64,000 bases of DNA, from positions 62,001 through 126,000 of the forward strand of contig NZ_JAHKQB010000027.1 of assembly GCF_018860625.1 (NCBI RefSeq), written 5' to 3'. The translations under genes and the position numbers were made by a program. The DNA comes from Paracoccus sp. C2R09. GTDB lineage: Bacteria; Pseudomonadota; Alphaproteobacteria; Rhodobacterales; Rhodobacteraceae. This document shows, in pieces, positions 37,620 to 47,533 of this stretch. Each line of letters opens with the position of its first letter. Position 1 is the first letter of the stretch. Under the pieces are notes generated by a model that did not search any database, was not told the DNA's origin, and saw only the letters and a list, made by a program, of their open reading frames with translations.

Positions 37620-38207
37620 CTAGCCCTGCGACCGCGCGGCCTTGGTAGCGCGCGCCCACCAGGTCATCTGTTCCAGAAGCGCGTCCAGCGACCCCTGCAG
37701 GTGATCCTCGATCGCGCTCATGGGGGCGTTCTCGCCCATGGGTGACACCTTCATGAAATCTCCGCCGCCGATATGGACGGCGCTGCTGATCGGGACCATC
37801 TGCAGTTCGACCGCGATCTGGCGCAGATGCTCGACCGCGCGGGCGGCACCGACCCCGCCATAGCCCACCGCGCCCATCGGCTTGCGGTTCCATTCGACAT
37901 AGGCCTGGTCCAGCGCGTTCTTCAGCGCCCCGGTGATCGAGTGGTTGTATTCGGCCACGAGGAACACGAAGCCGTCGAAGCCTTCCAGCTTTCGCTGCCA
38001 GGCCACCACGCGCGGATCCTTGGACGGGGCGAAGCGGTTCGACGCCTTCTCGTTGAAGAAGGGCAGGTCCTGATCGCGCAGGTCCAGCAGCTCGAACTGC
38101 AGGTCCGGGTGGTCCTTCACCTTGTCCATCAGCCAGGCTGCGGGCTTGTCGGCAAAGCGGGCGTCGCGGGTCGAGCCGATGATCACGGCGATGCGGGGTG
38201 TCTGCAT
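37620..38207 (-). CDS. NADPH-dependent FMN reductase-like protein
   Basis: A 195-residue flavodoxin-fold oxidoreductase. [19 protein letters not shown] is the FMN phosphate loop and [20 protein letters not shown] the second flavin contact; a [17 protein letters not shown] segment follows. Family members reduce FMN, quinones, azo dyes or chromate. Its start at 38207 has GGAGGAAA. It points against the HEPN-like gene (four bases between stops) and away from cobT. Confidence 0.9.
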   Translation of the reverse strand: MQTPRIAVIIGSTRDARFADKPAAWLMDKVKDHPDLQFELLDLRDQDLPFFNEKASNRFAPSKDPRVVAWQRKLEGFDGFVFLVAEYNHSITGALKNALDQAYVEWNRKPMGAVGYGGVGAARAVEHLRQIAVELQMVPISSAVHIGGGDFMKVSPMGENAPMSAIEDHLQGSLDALLEQMTWWARATKAARSQG

Positions 38208-38359
38208 GGTTTCCTCCTTCAGGCGCAACAACGCCACGGGGGCGGTTCGTAAACCAATGCGCGGGCGGTGCGGCGGGTTGCCCCGCATGGGCGCACAGCT
38301 GCCCTGCGCAGGTGCGCAGGCCCTTGCGACCCGCGCGCGGCGGTGGTCTATTCCAAGCC

Positions 38360-40225
38360 ATGAAAAAGTCCGACAACCCCGCCGATCCCTTCAAGAAGGC
38401 CCTGTCCGAGGCGACCCGGGCGCTGGCCGATGAACGGGAGCTGAACGTCACCTTCAGCGCCGACCCCTCGGGGGTTGCGGGCGACACGATGCGACTGCCG
38501 CAGATCAGCCGCAGGCTGACCCGCGAAGAGATCCTGATCGCACGTGGCACGGCCGATGCCCTGGCCATGCGCATGCGTCATCACGATGCGGCGACCCATG
38601 CGAAATTCGCCCCCGCAGGCCCCATGGCCCGAGAGCTGTACGAAGCGCTGGAAACCGCCCGCTGCGAGGCACTGGGCGCGCGCGACATGCCGGGTGCGCT
38701 GTCCAATATCGACGTCAAGATGGGGGCCGAGGCCGACAAGAAGGGCTATTCCCAGATCTCGCAGCCTGCCGATGCGCCGCTTTCGGTGGCTGCCGGATAC
38801 GTGCTGCGCCAGGCGGCCACCGGGCGGGCATTGCCCCCCGGCGCGCAGAACGTGGCCGATCTGTGGCGCCCCTTCATCGAGAGCCAGGCCGGCGCCGCGC
38901 TTGGCGATGTCGATGGCGCGCTGGCCGATCAGGCGGAATTCGCGCGCCTGTCGCGGCGGATCATCACCGATCTGGGCTATGGCGATCAGCTGGGCGACGA
39001 CCCGGACGAACCCGAGGATGACGACGCCGAGGAGAATGCCGAGCAGGACGAGGAATCGGGCGACAACCAGTCCCGCGACGAGGATGATGGCGACGAGGCG
39101 GAGGCCAGCCCCGAGCGCAGCCAGGAACAGCAGCAGGACGAACGCCAGGCGCAGGTCAGCATGGACGACACCTCCGAGGACGAGATGTCCGAAGAGGCCG
39201 AGATGCCCGATGCCGACGCGCCGCCCGATCAGCCGCCGCCCGTCAGCGATGCCGATCCCGGTTACAAGGTCTTCAACCAGACCTGGGACGAGGAGATACG
39301 CGCCGAGGATCTGGCCGATCCCGCCGAACTAGAACGGCTGCGCGCCTATCTGGACAAGCAGCTGGACCCGTTGCGCGGTGCCGTCAGCCGCCTTGCCAAC
39401 AAGCTGCAGCGCAGGCTTCAGGCCCAGCAGAACCGCAGCTGGGAATTCGACCGCGAGGAGGGCGTTCTGGATGCGGGCCGCCTTGCGCGCGTCGTCGCGA
39501 ACCCGACCATGCCACTGTCCTTCAAGATCGAGAAGGACACCGAGTTCCGCGACACGGTCGTCACGCTGCTGATCGACAATTCGGGGTCCATGCGGGGACG
39601 CCCCATCAGCATCGCGGCCATCTGCGCCGACGTGCTGGCGCGGACGCTGGAACGTTGCAACGTCAAGGTCGAGATCCTGGGCTTCACCACCCGCGCCTGG
39701 AAGGGCGGCCAATCGCGCGAGGCGTGGTTGGCCTCGGGGCGGCCTGCCACGCCGGGTCGCCTGAACGACCTGCGCCACATCATCTACAAGTCCGCCGACG
39801 CGCCCTGGCGTCGCGTGCGGCCCAACCTGGGCCTGATGATGAAGGAAGGCCTGCTGAAGGAAAACATCGACGGCGAGGCGCTGGAATGGGCCCATCGCCG
39901 CATGGCCAAGCGGTCCGAGGCGCGCAAGATCCTGATGGTGATCTCGGACGGGGCGCCGGTCGATGACAGCACCCTGTCGGTGAACGCGGCCAATTACCTC
40001 GAACGCCACCTGCGCGACGTGATCGCCATGATCGAGCGTCGCCGCGCGGTCGAGCTTCTGGCCATCGGGATCGGGCATGACGTGACGCGGTATTACGAAC
40101 GCGCGGTCACGATCACCGATGCCGAACAGCTGGCCGGCGCGATCACCGAACAGCTGGCGGCGCTGTTCGACGCCGATCCGCGCAAGCGGGCGCGGGTGAT
40201 GGGGATGGCCTCGCAGCGCCGCTGA
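38360..40225 (+). CDS. cobT: Cobaltochelatase subunit CobT
   Basis: A 621-residue partner of CobS. The N-terminal domain is followed by a long acidic linker (about 205-305, rich in Asp/Glu/Gln) and a C-terminal von Willebrand-type domain with the metal-ion site [10 protein letters not shown] (Asp ~406, Ser ~408 and ~410) and [15 protein letters not shown]. Length and architecture match family members. ATG at 38360; a weak purine stretch precedes it. It is probably expressed from its own promoter now that cobS is separated. Confidence 0.94.
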   Translation: MKKSDNPADPFKKALSEATRALADERELNVTFSADPSGVAGDTMRLPQISRRLTREEILIARGTADALAMRMRHHDAATHAKFAPAGPMARELYEALETARCEALGARDMPGALSNIDVKMGAEADKKGYSQISQPADAPLSVAAGYVLRQAATGRALPPGAQNVADLWRPFIESQAGAALGDVDGALADQAEFARLSRRIITDLGYGDQLGDDPDEPEDDDAEENAEQDEESGDNQSRDEDDGDEAEASPERSQEQQQDERQAQVSMDDTSEDEMSEEAEMPDADAPPDQPPPVSDADPGYKVFNQTWDEEIRAEDLADPAELERLRAYLDKQLDPLRGAVSRLANKLQRRLQAQQNRSWEFDREEGVLDAGRLARVVANPTMPLSFKIEKDTEFRDTVVTLLIDNSGSMRGRPISIAAICADVLARTLERCNVKVEILGFTTRAWKGGQSREAWLASGRPATPGRLNDLRHIIYKSADAPWRRVRPNLGLMMKEGLLKENIDGEALEWAHRRMAKRSEARKILMVISDGAPVDDSTLSVNAANYLERHLRDVIAMIERRRAVELLAIGIGHDVTRYYERAVTITDAEQLAGAITEQLAALFDADPRKRARVMGMASQRR

Positions 40226-40229
40226 GGGG

Positions 40230-41927
40230 TCAGCCGTGTTCCTCGGCCGCGGTCTCGCACAGGGCCTGGTTGAAGGCCCGCAGCGCATCGACGTGATGGA
40301 CGACGCCCACGATCCGGATCGGGCCGTCCTCGTCCCCCGGGGCGGGGTCGGCGACGACGGGCAGGAAGGCGGAACCCTCCCGCTCGAACCGGGCTAGGGC
40401 CACGTCCAGGCGGCTGCCCTCGGGCAGGGACAGGCCCTGATCGGCAAGGTTGCGCAGCAGGTCGGGTGAGGGTGCCGATGCGCTGTCGGGGGCCCGCATG
40501 ACGGGCGTGATCCGCAGCTGACGGGGCAGCCAGTCCTGCGGCCCCTCGGCCAGGCGGATGCCGCGCCGTTCCAGCTGCGTCAGGAAGAACGACCGCCTGA
40601 CCAGCCGCGATGCCAGCGCCGAGCTGAGCGAGACGGATGTCATCACCGCAAGCCCCGTCTGCCAGTCGCCCGTCAGTTCGAAGACGATCAGCGCGGTGGA
40701 TATGGGCGCACCCAGAACGGCGGCCCCCACGGCGCCCATGCCCGCGAAGGCATAGATGTTCACCTCGCCCGAATATTCCGGCGCGATGGAGGTCGCGATG
40801 ATCCCGAAGGCCAGCCCGGTCAGCGACCCCATCACCAGCGCGGGCGAGAAGATGCCCCCGCCCATGCGCCCGCCAAGCGTGATGGCGACCGCGACGGCCT
40901 TGACCACGGCAAAGATCAGCGCCTCGGTCAGGCCGATCCGGCCCGACAGGGCGGCGGCCGTCGTCTCGTATCCGACGCCGATGATATGCGGAAACGGAAT
41001 CGCGATCGCCCCGAGCGCCAGCCCCGCCAGCGCCGGTCGCGTCCAGCGTGGCCAGCCCAGGCGGGACATAGCCCGCGCTGCCAGCCGGTCCGCGCCGAAG
41101 ATGCCGCGCATCATCGCGGCCGCCACAAGCCCCGCGATCAGCCCAAGCGCCATGAAGGCCGGAAGCTCGACATAGAAGGCCAGATCCACGGCCTCGTTCA
41201 GGCGAAACTCGGTCAGGCCGCCGAATTGCAGCCGGTTGATGACGGTGCCCGCCACGGCGGAAATGGCGATGGGGGCGAAGGCATGGACGGCGAAATGACG
41301 CAGCACGATCTCGTGCGCGAACAGCGCGCCGGCAATGGGCGCGTTGAAGCTGGCAGCCACCGCGCCCGCCACCGCGCAACCCAGCAGTTCGCGCCCCGTG
41401 ATGGGGCTGGCCTTGATGCGTTCGGCTACCGTGGTCGAGATGACGCCCGCCAGGTGCACCACCGGGCCTTCGCGCCCCGAACTGCCCCCGGTCCCCAGGG
41501 TGATCAGCGATGCAAGGGCCGAGGCCAGCCCCTCGCGTTTCTCGACCCGCCCGCCATCCAGCGCCGCCCCCTCGATCACGTCCGAGACCGACCGCACGCG
41601 CCCGTCCGGCGTGAACCGGTCCAGGATCAGCCCGACAGCAAGACCGCCCAAGCAGGGCACCGTCAGCACCCAGTACCAGGGCAGGCTGCCCGCCGTGCTG
41701 GCCAGCGTCAGGTCGTCCGCCCCGTAGATCGCGCGCTGCAGCGCCGAGATCCCCAGCCGGAAGCCGAGCGCGGCCGTTCCCGCCCCGATGCCGATCATCA
41801 GGGCCAGCATCCAGAACTGCAGCTGGCTGGGGCCGCGGTCGCGCATCAGGTGCAGCGCATGGCGCAACCGTCGCGTCATGGGTTTCAGCAGGCGTATCGT
41901 CGATCTGTCGCGCTTGGCTTGGGGCAT
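40230..41927 (-). CDS. ClC-family chloride channel/antiporter with C-terminal CBS region
   Basis: A 565-residue membrane protein. Selectivity-filter motifs are GTGGSSGREGP, which keeps the gating glutamate, and GGRMGGGIFSPALVMG; a further conserved segment is AGMGAVGAAVLGAPISTALIVFELTGD. The C-terminal ~110 residues resemble a degenerate CBS module ending in IVGVVHHVDALRAF. The gating glutamate allows either H+/Cl- exchange or channel activity. It ends five bases before the cobT stop on the other strand. Confidence 0.92.
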   Translation of the reverse strand: MPQAKRDRSTIRLLKPMTRRLRHALHLMRDRGPSQLQFWMLALMIGIGAGTAALGFRLGISALQRAIYGADDLTLASTAGSLPWYWVLTVPCLGGLAVGLILDRFTPDGRVRSVSDVIEGAALDGGRVEKREGLASALASLITLGTGGSSGREGPVVHLAGVISTTVAERIKASPITGRELLGCAVAGAVAASFNAPIAGALFAHEIVLRHFAVHAFAPIAISAVAGTVINRLQFGGLTEFRLNEAVDLAFYVELPAFMALGLIAGLVAAAMMRGIFGADRLAARAMSRLGWPRWTRPALAGLALGAIAIPFPHIIGVGYETTAAALSGRIGLTEALIFAVVKAVAVAITLGGRMGGGIFSPALVMGSLTGLAFGIIATSIAPEYSGEVNIYAFAGMGAVGAAVLGAPISTALIVFELTGDWQTGLAVMTSVSLSSALASRLVRRSFFLTQLERRGIRLAEGPQDWLPRQLRITPVMRAPDSASAPSPDLLRNLADQGLSLPEGSRLDVALARFEREGSAFLPVVADPAPGDEDGPIRIVGVVHHVDALRAFNQALCETAAEEHG

Positions 41928-41956
41928 TCATGCGGCCTTCCGTCGCGCCAAACCGA

Positions 41957-42778
41957 TCACAAATTCGTTGCAGCGTCCAGAAGGTCCGGGATCTCGCGGC
42001 GCAGCCCGTCCATTCCCCGCGGTTGCCAACCCGCCCGTCGCAGGAACGTGCAGTCCAGTCGCCCAAGCGCCGAGCCGTCCGCGGGGTCGGGCAGGGGCAG
42101 GGCGCGCCCCAGATGTTCGTTGACCATTCCCAGCAGCTCGGCACGGTCCAGCGCGATGTCGCTGACATTCACCGTGGCGGGCGGGCGGGGGTGGTCCAGC
42201 AGCAGGATGATCGCGGCCGCCAGGTCGGCGGCGTGAACCTCGGTCCCGATGCGGGGCGCGATGGGGCGGCGGGCAAGGTGGTCGCGAAACAGCGGACCCC
42301 ATTTCATCGCAGGCCCCGGCCCGTAGACCCCGGTCGCGCGGATGGCGCATCCCGCCAGGGGCAGGGCCGCCAGATGCGCCTCGGCCCCGGCCTTGACGCG
42401 ACCATAGAGATTGGCGGGCAGGGCGGGCAGATCGTCCGGCAGAAGCCCCGGACCATGCCCGTCATGCACCGCGCGAGAGGACAGGAACAGCACCCGCCCG
42501 ACGCCCGCGCGATGCGCATCGTCGAACAGCATCCGGCTGCCCTGCAGATTGGCGGCGATGAAGGCGTCGGGATCATCGCCCTCGCCCCCGCGATAAAGGC
42601 CCGGCGCATGGGCGAAGGCGCAGTGGATCAGCGCGTCCTGGCCCGTCAGGTCCGCATTCTGCCCCAGCCGCCAGCCGCTCTGCCTGTCCAGCGTCGTGAC
42701 GCGGTGCCCCGCCGCCCGCAGCGCGGTATGGACGAAGCCGCCCACGATCCCCGTGGCCCCTGTCAGCGCGACGCGCAT
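41957..42778 (-). CDS. NAD(P)-dependent epimerase/dehydratase-like protein
   Basis: A 273-residue extended short-chain dehydrogenase. The Rossmann motif is MRVALTGATGIVGGFVHTAL, and a YxxxK-type site appears as LYGRVKAGAEAHL with RATGVYGPGP after it. It resembles nucleotide-sugar epimerases or reductases. The ATG shares a base with the stop of the upstream glycosyltransferase (TGATG), so the two probably serve the same glycan. Confidence 0.85.
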   Translation of the reverse strand: MRVALTGATGIVGGFVHTALRAAGHRVTTLDRQSGWRLGQNADLTGQDALIHCAFAHAPGLYRGGEGDDPDAFIAANLQGSRMLFDDAHRAGVGRVLFLSSRAVHDGHGPGLLPDDLPALPANLYGRVKAGAEAHLAALPLAGCAIRATGVYGPGPAMKWGPLFRDHLARRPIAPRIGTEVHAADLAAAIILLLDHPRPPATVNVSDIALDRAELLGMVNEHLGRALPLPDPADGSALGRLDCTFLRRAGWQPRGMDGLRREIPDLLDAATNL

Positions 42779-43626
42779 CAGGCGGGCGGACCGGGCATGC
42801 GCGACAGGTCCGGCATGGGATCGCCCCGTGCGATGGTCCGCCACAGCTCGATCAGCGGGCGCAGGCGGTCCGCCTTGTCATGGTCCTGCCAGGGTTTCTC
42901 GTATTGGTAATGCAGCACGCGGATCTGGTCCCAGTCCCACAGCCCCGGCATCGCGAACCAGGCGTATTGCAGCATGTTGTGATGGACCGACAGCCCGTGC
43001 CAGTCCGGAAAGAAATTTTGCAGGAAGGTCTGATCCGTGCGCCGCCAGAAGATGCCGGGCCGGTCCAGATGCGCCATCATCGCGGCGAATGTCGCGGAAT
43101 CGGGCCTGGCCGTGAAGACCCCCGAGTTCATCCTGCGAAACCCGTCCAGCCCGTCATAGACATTGGGCGCGGCGCAGAATTCGGGCATCGCGAACAGCTT
43201 GTCGATATTGCGCAGCACGATGGCATCCGCATCCACGAAGACCACCCGTGCATAGTCCAGCTGCCACAGCCGAAGCTTGATGAAATTGTCCAGGGGCGTA
43301 TGGAAGGCGGGCTTGCCGCCACGGGTGAATGCCGCGCGGGCGTGCAGCGCATCGCGCGCATGGGTCAGATCGAACGCTTCCGAGGTCGGCAGCAGATCGG
43401 CCTGCACCATCCGCGCGCCCAGGCGCGTCAGCCGGGCCTGTGCGTCGGGGTCCAGGGCGCGGTGCAGCACCACCAGGTCGGCATCGGTGCCCGTCAGGCG
43501 CAGGGACCGCAGCAGCGCCTCGGCCCCCGGCAGATAGGCATCGTTGCTGACCAGCGTGACATAGGCACGATCACTGCGGGCGGGCATGTCGGCCATCAGG
43601 CCGTCGGGCAGGGGGATGGCGGTCAT
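42778..43626 (-). CDS. Glycosyltransferase family 8-like protein
   Basis: A 282-residue GT-A transferase related to glycogenin/galactinol synthase. It starts YVTLVSNDAYLPGAEALLRSL, has LDNFIKLRLWQLDYARVVF followed by the DAD metal-binding triplet (VDADAIVLRNIDKLF), MNSGVFTARPD and WDQIRVLHYQYEKPW near the end. It has no transmembrane segment. Acceptor and sugar are unknown. Start at 43626 selected as the first with family similarity. Confidence 0.88.
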   Translation of the reverse strand: MTAIPLPDGLMADMPARSDRAYVTLVSNDAYLPGAEALLRSLRLTGTDADLVVLHRALDPDAQARLTRLGARMVQADLLPTSEAFDLTHARDALHARAAFTRGGKPAFHTPLDNFIKLRLWQLDYARVVFVDADAIVLRNIDKLFAMPEFCAAPNVYDGLDGFRRMNSGVFTARPDSATFAAMMAHLDRPGIFWRRTDQTFLQNFFPDWHGLSVHHNMLQYAWFAMPGLWDWDQIRVLHYQYEKPWQDHDKADRLRPLIELWRTIARGDPMPDLSRMPGPPA

Positions 43627-43709
43627 CCGGCACCTTTCGGTCGGGAAACGGTCGCGCCCATCACTGACAGCATCCGGCCCCAAGTCCAAGCCCGTCCCGC
43701 GATCGGGGG

Positions 43710-43734
43710 GGAACCGCTTGGTTCAGGCGGCGTT
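43710..43734 (+). promoter_or_regulatory. Perfect EcfG-type general-stress promoter
   Basis: GGAAC (43710-43714) and CGTT (43731-43734) are separated by 16 bases, an exact match to the alphaproteobacterial EcfG consensus. It is 30 bases before the ATG of the small membrane protein at 43765. No EcfG or PhyR gene is inside this window. Confidence 0.6.
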
Positions 43735-43764
43735 CACTTGCCAAGCAACCGGAGGGTTTTCCCC

Positions 43765-44052
43765 ATGTCCTACAACAACGAAGATCCGGACAAGTCCGCG
43801 CGTCGGCACAAGCCCGCGATCATCGCCATCGTGGCGATGCTGGCGCTGGTGCTGGTCATCACGCTGGTGATGCGCCCCGGCACCGAACCGACCGAGGAAA
43901 CGGGCATCGCCACCACCGCCCCGCCCGAGGGCACCCCCGTCGAGGATGCCGAGGGCAATGGCGACGAGCCGACGCCCACGGTCACCCCCGAGGACGGCGT
44001 GCCCGATGCCGACGATGCGGCCCCCGAAGGCCAGTCCGACGCCCAGAACTGA
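43765..44052 (+). CDS. Small membrane-anchored acidic protein
   Basis: A 95-residue protein: a basic N terminus (MSYNNEDPDKSARRHKPA), one helix at about residues 18-36, then a low-complexity tail rich in Glu, Asp, Pro and Thr that is expected in the periplasm. I know no named family; similar small proteins occur in Paracoccus. GGAGGG precedes the ATG. The perfect EcfG-type promoter suggests a general-stress envelope protein. Confidence 0.7.
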   Translation: MSYNNEDPDKSARRHKPAIIAIVAMLALVLVITLVMRPGTEPTEETGIATTAPPEGTPVEDAEGNGDEPTPTVTPEDGVPDADDAAPEGQSDAQN

Positions 44053-44201
44053 CCCGCCGGGCCGCGACGGGCCCGGTCCCACCTGACGAGTTCGTGATAG
44101 CGCCCCTGCCATGACAAGACCTCACGTATTTGAGATAACCGCCCGAGCCGACGCGGAACGCGTCACGGGCAGACATACTCAAGAACAAGGTCGGGGCAGG
44201 A

Positions 44202-44996
44202 ATGAGACTTCTCGGAAAACTGTTGGTCGCATGCATGGCGCTGGCGATCGTGGCATCATGTTCTCGGACGCCGCCAAGCGGGGGGTATCGCAACGCCCCC
44301 GGACCGGGCGCCAATTCGCAGCTGGGCGATCGTGCGCCGCATTCGTGGGACTATGCCGCGCCCTATGGGCACCAGGTCCACGGGATCGACATTTCCCGCT
44401 GGCAGGGCGACATCGACTGGAACCGCGTGCGCGGGGCGGGCATCAGCTTCGCCTTCATCAAGGCGACCGAGGGCGGGGATCACCTGGATCCGAACTTCCA
44501 CCGCTACTGGCGCGAGGCGGGGCAGGCACGCATTCCGCGCGGGGCCTATCACTTCTACTATTTCTGCCGTTCGGGTGCGGAGAACGCGGCATGGTTCATC
44601 CGCAACGTCCCGCGCGAGGCCGGTTCGCTTCCGCCCGTGCTGGACATGGAATGGTCGCATTCCAAGACCTGCCCGCGTCGCCCCTCGGCATCCGAGATCA
44701 AGCGCGAGGCCGAGGTCTTCCTGCAGCTGGTCGGACGTCACTACGGGCAGCGTCCCATCATCTATACCACGGTCGATTTCTACCGTGACAACCAAATGGG
44801 CGACATGCGTGCCGAGTTCTGGCTGCGTTCGGTCGCCAATCATCCCAGCCGGATCTATCCGGGTCAGCGTTGGGGCTTCTGGCAATATACCGGCACCGGG
44901 ATCGTCCCGGGCATCAAGGGCGACACCGATCTGAACGCCTTTGCCGGTTCCGCAACGGATTGGGCAAGATGGTTGCAGACACGAATGGTGCGGTAG
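44202..44996 (+). CDS. Glycoside hydrolase family 25 lipoprotein (lysozyme-type)
   Basis: A 264-residue secreted lipoprotein. The signal ends in the lipobox IVASC (Cys ~20). The GH25 domain opens with HGIDISRWQGDIDWNRV, has FAFIKATEGGDHLDPNF, the catalytic DxE in VLDMEWSHSK, and GFWQYTGTGIVPGIKGDTDLN. It cleaves the beta-1,4 bond of peptidoglycan. The CPBP protease gene begins inside its last 28 bases. Confidence 0.92.
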   Translation: MRLLGKLLVACMALAIVASCSRTPPSGGYRNAPGPGANSQLGDRAPHSWDYAAPYGHQVHGIDISRWQGDIDWNRVRGAGISFAFIKATEGGDHLDPNFHRYWREAGQARIPRGAYHFYYFCRSGAENAAWFIRNVPREAGSLPPVLDMEWSHSKTCPRRPSASEIKREAEVFLQLVGRHYGQRPIIYTTVDFYRDNQMGDMRAEFWLRSVANHPSRIYPGQRWGFWQYTGTGIVPGIKGDTDLNAFAGSATDWARWLQTRMVR

Positions 44997-45631
44997 TCTC
45001 GCATCGCTGGCTGAAGATCGAATTCGCGGCGCTTTATATCGGGGCGCCGCTGGCCATGGCGATCTATCTGCCGCCGGGGCGCCTGTTCCAGGCTCTGGTG
45101 ATCTTCAGCCTTGCGGGCATCGCCCTTCTCTATGCGACCGGCGGCTTTCAGTGGCGGGTCCTGGTCCGCGGCTGGAGCCGCCTTCCCTGGCTGGAGATCC
45201 TAGGGATCACGCTGGCCACCTTGTTCGCGGGCTGGGCCATCCTGGCAACCCTGCAACCGGACGCGCTGTTTTCGCTGATCCGCAACCGGCCCGAATTCCT
45301 GCCCTTCATCTGGGTCTTCTATCCGCTGCTGTCGGCCCTGCCGCAGGAGCTGATCTTCCGCCCGCTGTTCTTCCATCGCTACGGCGCGATCCTGCCGCAT
45401 GGTCAGGCGGCGATCGCCCTGAACGCGGCCGTCTTCGCCTTTGCGCATCTGATGTACTGGTCGCTGATCGTGGCCGTGATGACCTTCGTGGGCGGATGGA
45501 TCTTCGGGCGCGCCTATCTGCGTCACGGCTTCCCCTCGGCCTGGGTCCTGCATGCGGTGGCGGGGAACGTGCTGTTCGCGGTGGGTATGGGGGCCTATTT
45601 CTATACCGGCAACGTGGTCCGTCCCTTCTGA
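44969..45631 (+). CDS. CPBP family intramembrane metalloprotease-like protein
   Basis: A 220-residue membrane protein with about six helices. CPBP motif 1 is present as QELIFRPLF (first Glu of the usual EE pair is Gln), motif 2 as FAFAHLMYW and motif 3 as SAWVLHAVAGNVLF. The Gln does not prevent classification but makes protease activity less certain. The ATG at 44969 overlaps the lysozyme gene by 28 bases; a later GTG start would shorten it. aspS follows after 60 bases. Confidence 0.8.
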   Translation: MVADTNGAVVSHRWLKIEFAALYIGAPLAMAIYLPPGRLFQALVIFSLAGIALLYATGGFQWRVLVRGWSRLPWLEILGITLATLFAGWAILATLQPDALFSLIRNRPEFLPFIWVFYPLLSALPQELIFRPLFFHRYGAILPHGQAAIALNAAVFAFAHLMYWSLIVAVMTFVGGWIFGRAYLRHGFPSAWVLHAVAGNVLFAVGMGAYFYTGNVVRPF

Positions 45632-45691
45632 GCGGTTGACTTCCCGCCTGTGGCGCTGTTCATGCGGGGGCTGAACAAATGGGGACCCATC

Positions 45692-47467
45692 ATGCACGCC
45701 TATCGCAGCCATACCTGCGGCGATCTGACTGCCGCCAATGCCGGTGAAACCATCCGCCTTTCGGGCTGGGTCCATCGTGTGCGCGACCATGGCGGGGTCC
45801 TGTTCGTCGATCTTCGCGACCATTACGGGATGACGCAGGTCCTGGCCGACAGCGACAGCCCCGCCTTCGCCGCGATGGAGAAGCTGCGCGCGGAAACCGT
45901 CATCCGCATCGACGGCCGCGTGAAGCTGCGCGACGCCAGCCTCGTGAATGCCAAGCTGCCCACCGGCGAGATCGAGGTCTATGCGACCGATCTGGAGGTG
46001 CTGGGCGCCGCGGACGAACTGCCGCTGCCGGTCTTCGGCGATCAGGATTACCCGGAAGAAACGCGGCTTGCGTATCGCTTCCTCGACCTGCGCCGCGAAA
46101 GCCTGCACAACAACATCATGCTGCGCAGCCAGGTGGTCCGGTCGATCCGCAACCGCATGTGGGACCAGGGCTTCACCGAATTCCAGACGCCGATCATCAC
46201 GGCGTCCAGCCCCGAAGGCGCGCGCGACTTCCTCGTGCCCTCGCGTCTGCATCCGGGCAAGTTCTATGCCCTGCCGCAGGCCCCCCAGCAGTTCAAGCAG
46301 CTGATCATGGTCGCGGGCTTCGACAGGTATTTCCAGATCGCGCCCTGCTTCCGCGACGAGGATCCGCGCGCCGACCGCAGCCCGACCGACTTCTACCAGC
46401 TGGACCTGGAAATGTCCTTCGTGGACCAGGAGGACGTCTTCGCCGCGATCCAGCCGGTCGTGCAGGGCCTGTTCGAGGAATTCGGCAAGGGCCGCAAGGT
46501 CGATACCGAATGGCCGCGCATCCCCTATGCCGAGGCCATGCTGAAATACGGCAGCGACAAGCCCGACCTGCGCAACCCGATCGAGATGCAGGTCGTCAGC
46601 GACCATTTCCGCGGCTCGGGCTTTGCGATCTTCGCCAAGCTGCTGGAACAGGACGGGACCGAGATCCGCGCCATTCCCGCGCCGACCGGCGGCAGCCGCA
46701 AGTTCGCCGACCGCATGAACGCCTTTGCCCAGGGCCAGGGCCTGCCCGGCATGGGCTATATCCTGTGGCGCAAGGACGATAACGGCCAGATCGAGGCCGC
46801 GGGCCCCGTCGCCAAGAACATCGGCCCCGAACGGACCGAGGCGATCCGCCAGCAGCTGGGCCTGGGCATCGGCGATGCCGCGTTCTTCCTTGGCGGCAAG
46901 CCCGAGGCCTTCGAGGGTGTGGCAGGCCGCGCCCGCAACGAGATCGGCCGCGAGCTGGGCCTGACCGACGAGAACCAGTTCAAGTTCGCCTGGATCGTCG
47001 ATTTCCCGATGTACGAGAAGGACGACGAGGGCAAGATCGACTTCAGCCACAACCCGTTCAGCATGCCGCAGGGCGGACTGGACGCGCTGAACGGCGATCC
47101 GCTGGCGGTCAAGGGTTACCAGTACGACCTGGCCTGCAACGGCTACGAGCTGATCTCGGGCGCGATCCGGAACCACAAGCCGGAAATCATGTTCAAGGCG
47201 TTCGAACTGGCCGGCTATGGCGCCGACGAGGTCGAGAAGCGCTTTGGCGGCATGGTCAAGGCGTTCCGCTATGGCGCGCCCCCGCACGGTGGCTGTGCTG
47301 CGGGCATCGACCGCATCGTGATGCTGCTGGCGGACGAACAGAACATCCGCGAGGTCATCATGTTCCCGATGAACCAACGCGCCGAGGACCTGATGATGGG
47401 TGCCCCGTCCGAACCCACGAACGAGCAGATGCGCGAGCTTCGCCTGCGCGCCCTGCCGAAAGAGTGA
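45692..47467 (+). CDS. aspS: Aspartyl-tRNA synthetase
   Basis: A 591-residue class IIb synthetase of bacterial length. The N-terminal OB domain ([15 protein letters not shown]) is followed by the catalytic core with motif 2 [20 protein letters not shown], the bacterial insertion domain, and motif 3 [30 protein letters not shown] at 45692 fits the family N terminus. Whether it also charges tRNA-Asn is open. Confidence 0.97.
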   Translation: MHAYRSHTCGDLTAANAGETIRLSGWVHRVRDHGGVLFVDLRDHYGMTQVLADSDSPAFAAMEKLRAETVIRIDGRVKLRDASLVNAKLPTGEIEVYATDLEVLGAADELPLPVFGDQDYPEETRLAYRFLDLRRESLHNNIMLRSQVVRSIRNRMWDQGFTEFQTPIITASSPEGARDFLVPSRLHPGKFYALPQAPQQFKQLIMVAGFDRYFQIAPCFRDEDPRADRSPTDFYQLDLEMSFVDQEDVFAAIQPVVQGLFEEFGKGRKVDTEWPRIPYAEAMLKYGSDKPDLRNPIEMQVVSDHFRGSGFAIFAKLLEQDGTEIRAIPAPTGGSRKFADRMNAFAQGQGLPGMGYILWRKDDNGQIEAAGPVAKNIGPERTEAIRQQLGLGIGDAAFFLGGKPEAFEGVAGRARNEIGRELGLTDENQFKFAWIVDFPMYEKDDEGKIDFSHNPFSMPQGGLDALNGDPLAVKGYQYDLACNGYELISGAIRNHKPEIMFKAFELAGYGADEVEKRFGGMVKAFRYGAPPHGGCAAGIDRIVMLLADEQNIREVIMFPMNQRAEDLMMGAPSEPTNEQMRELRLRALPKE

Positions 47468-47533
47468 TCTGACAGGCGGGCCCCGCGCATGGCATGGTGC
47501 CGCAAGGCAGCATGTCACCACGAGGCCCGCCGC

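Noticed and set aside
39001-39260. Low-complexity stretch inside cobT taken at first for a repeat array
   Set aside because: It encodes the acidic Asp/Glu/Gln linker normal for CobT and is not a DNA repeat.
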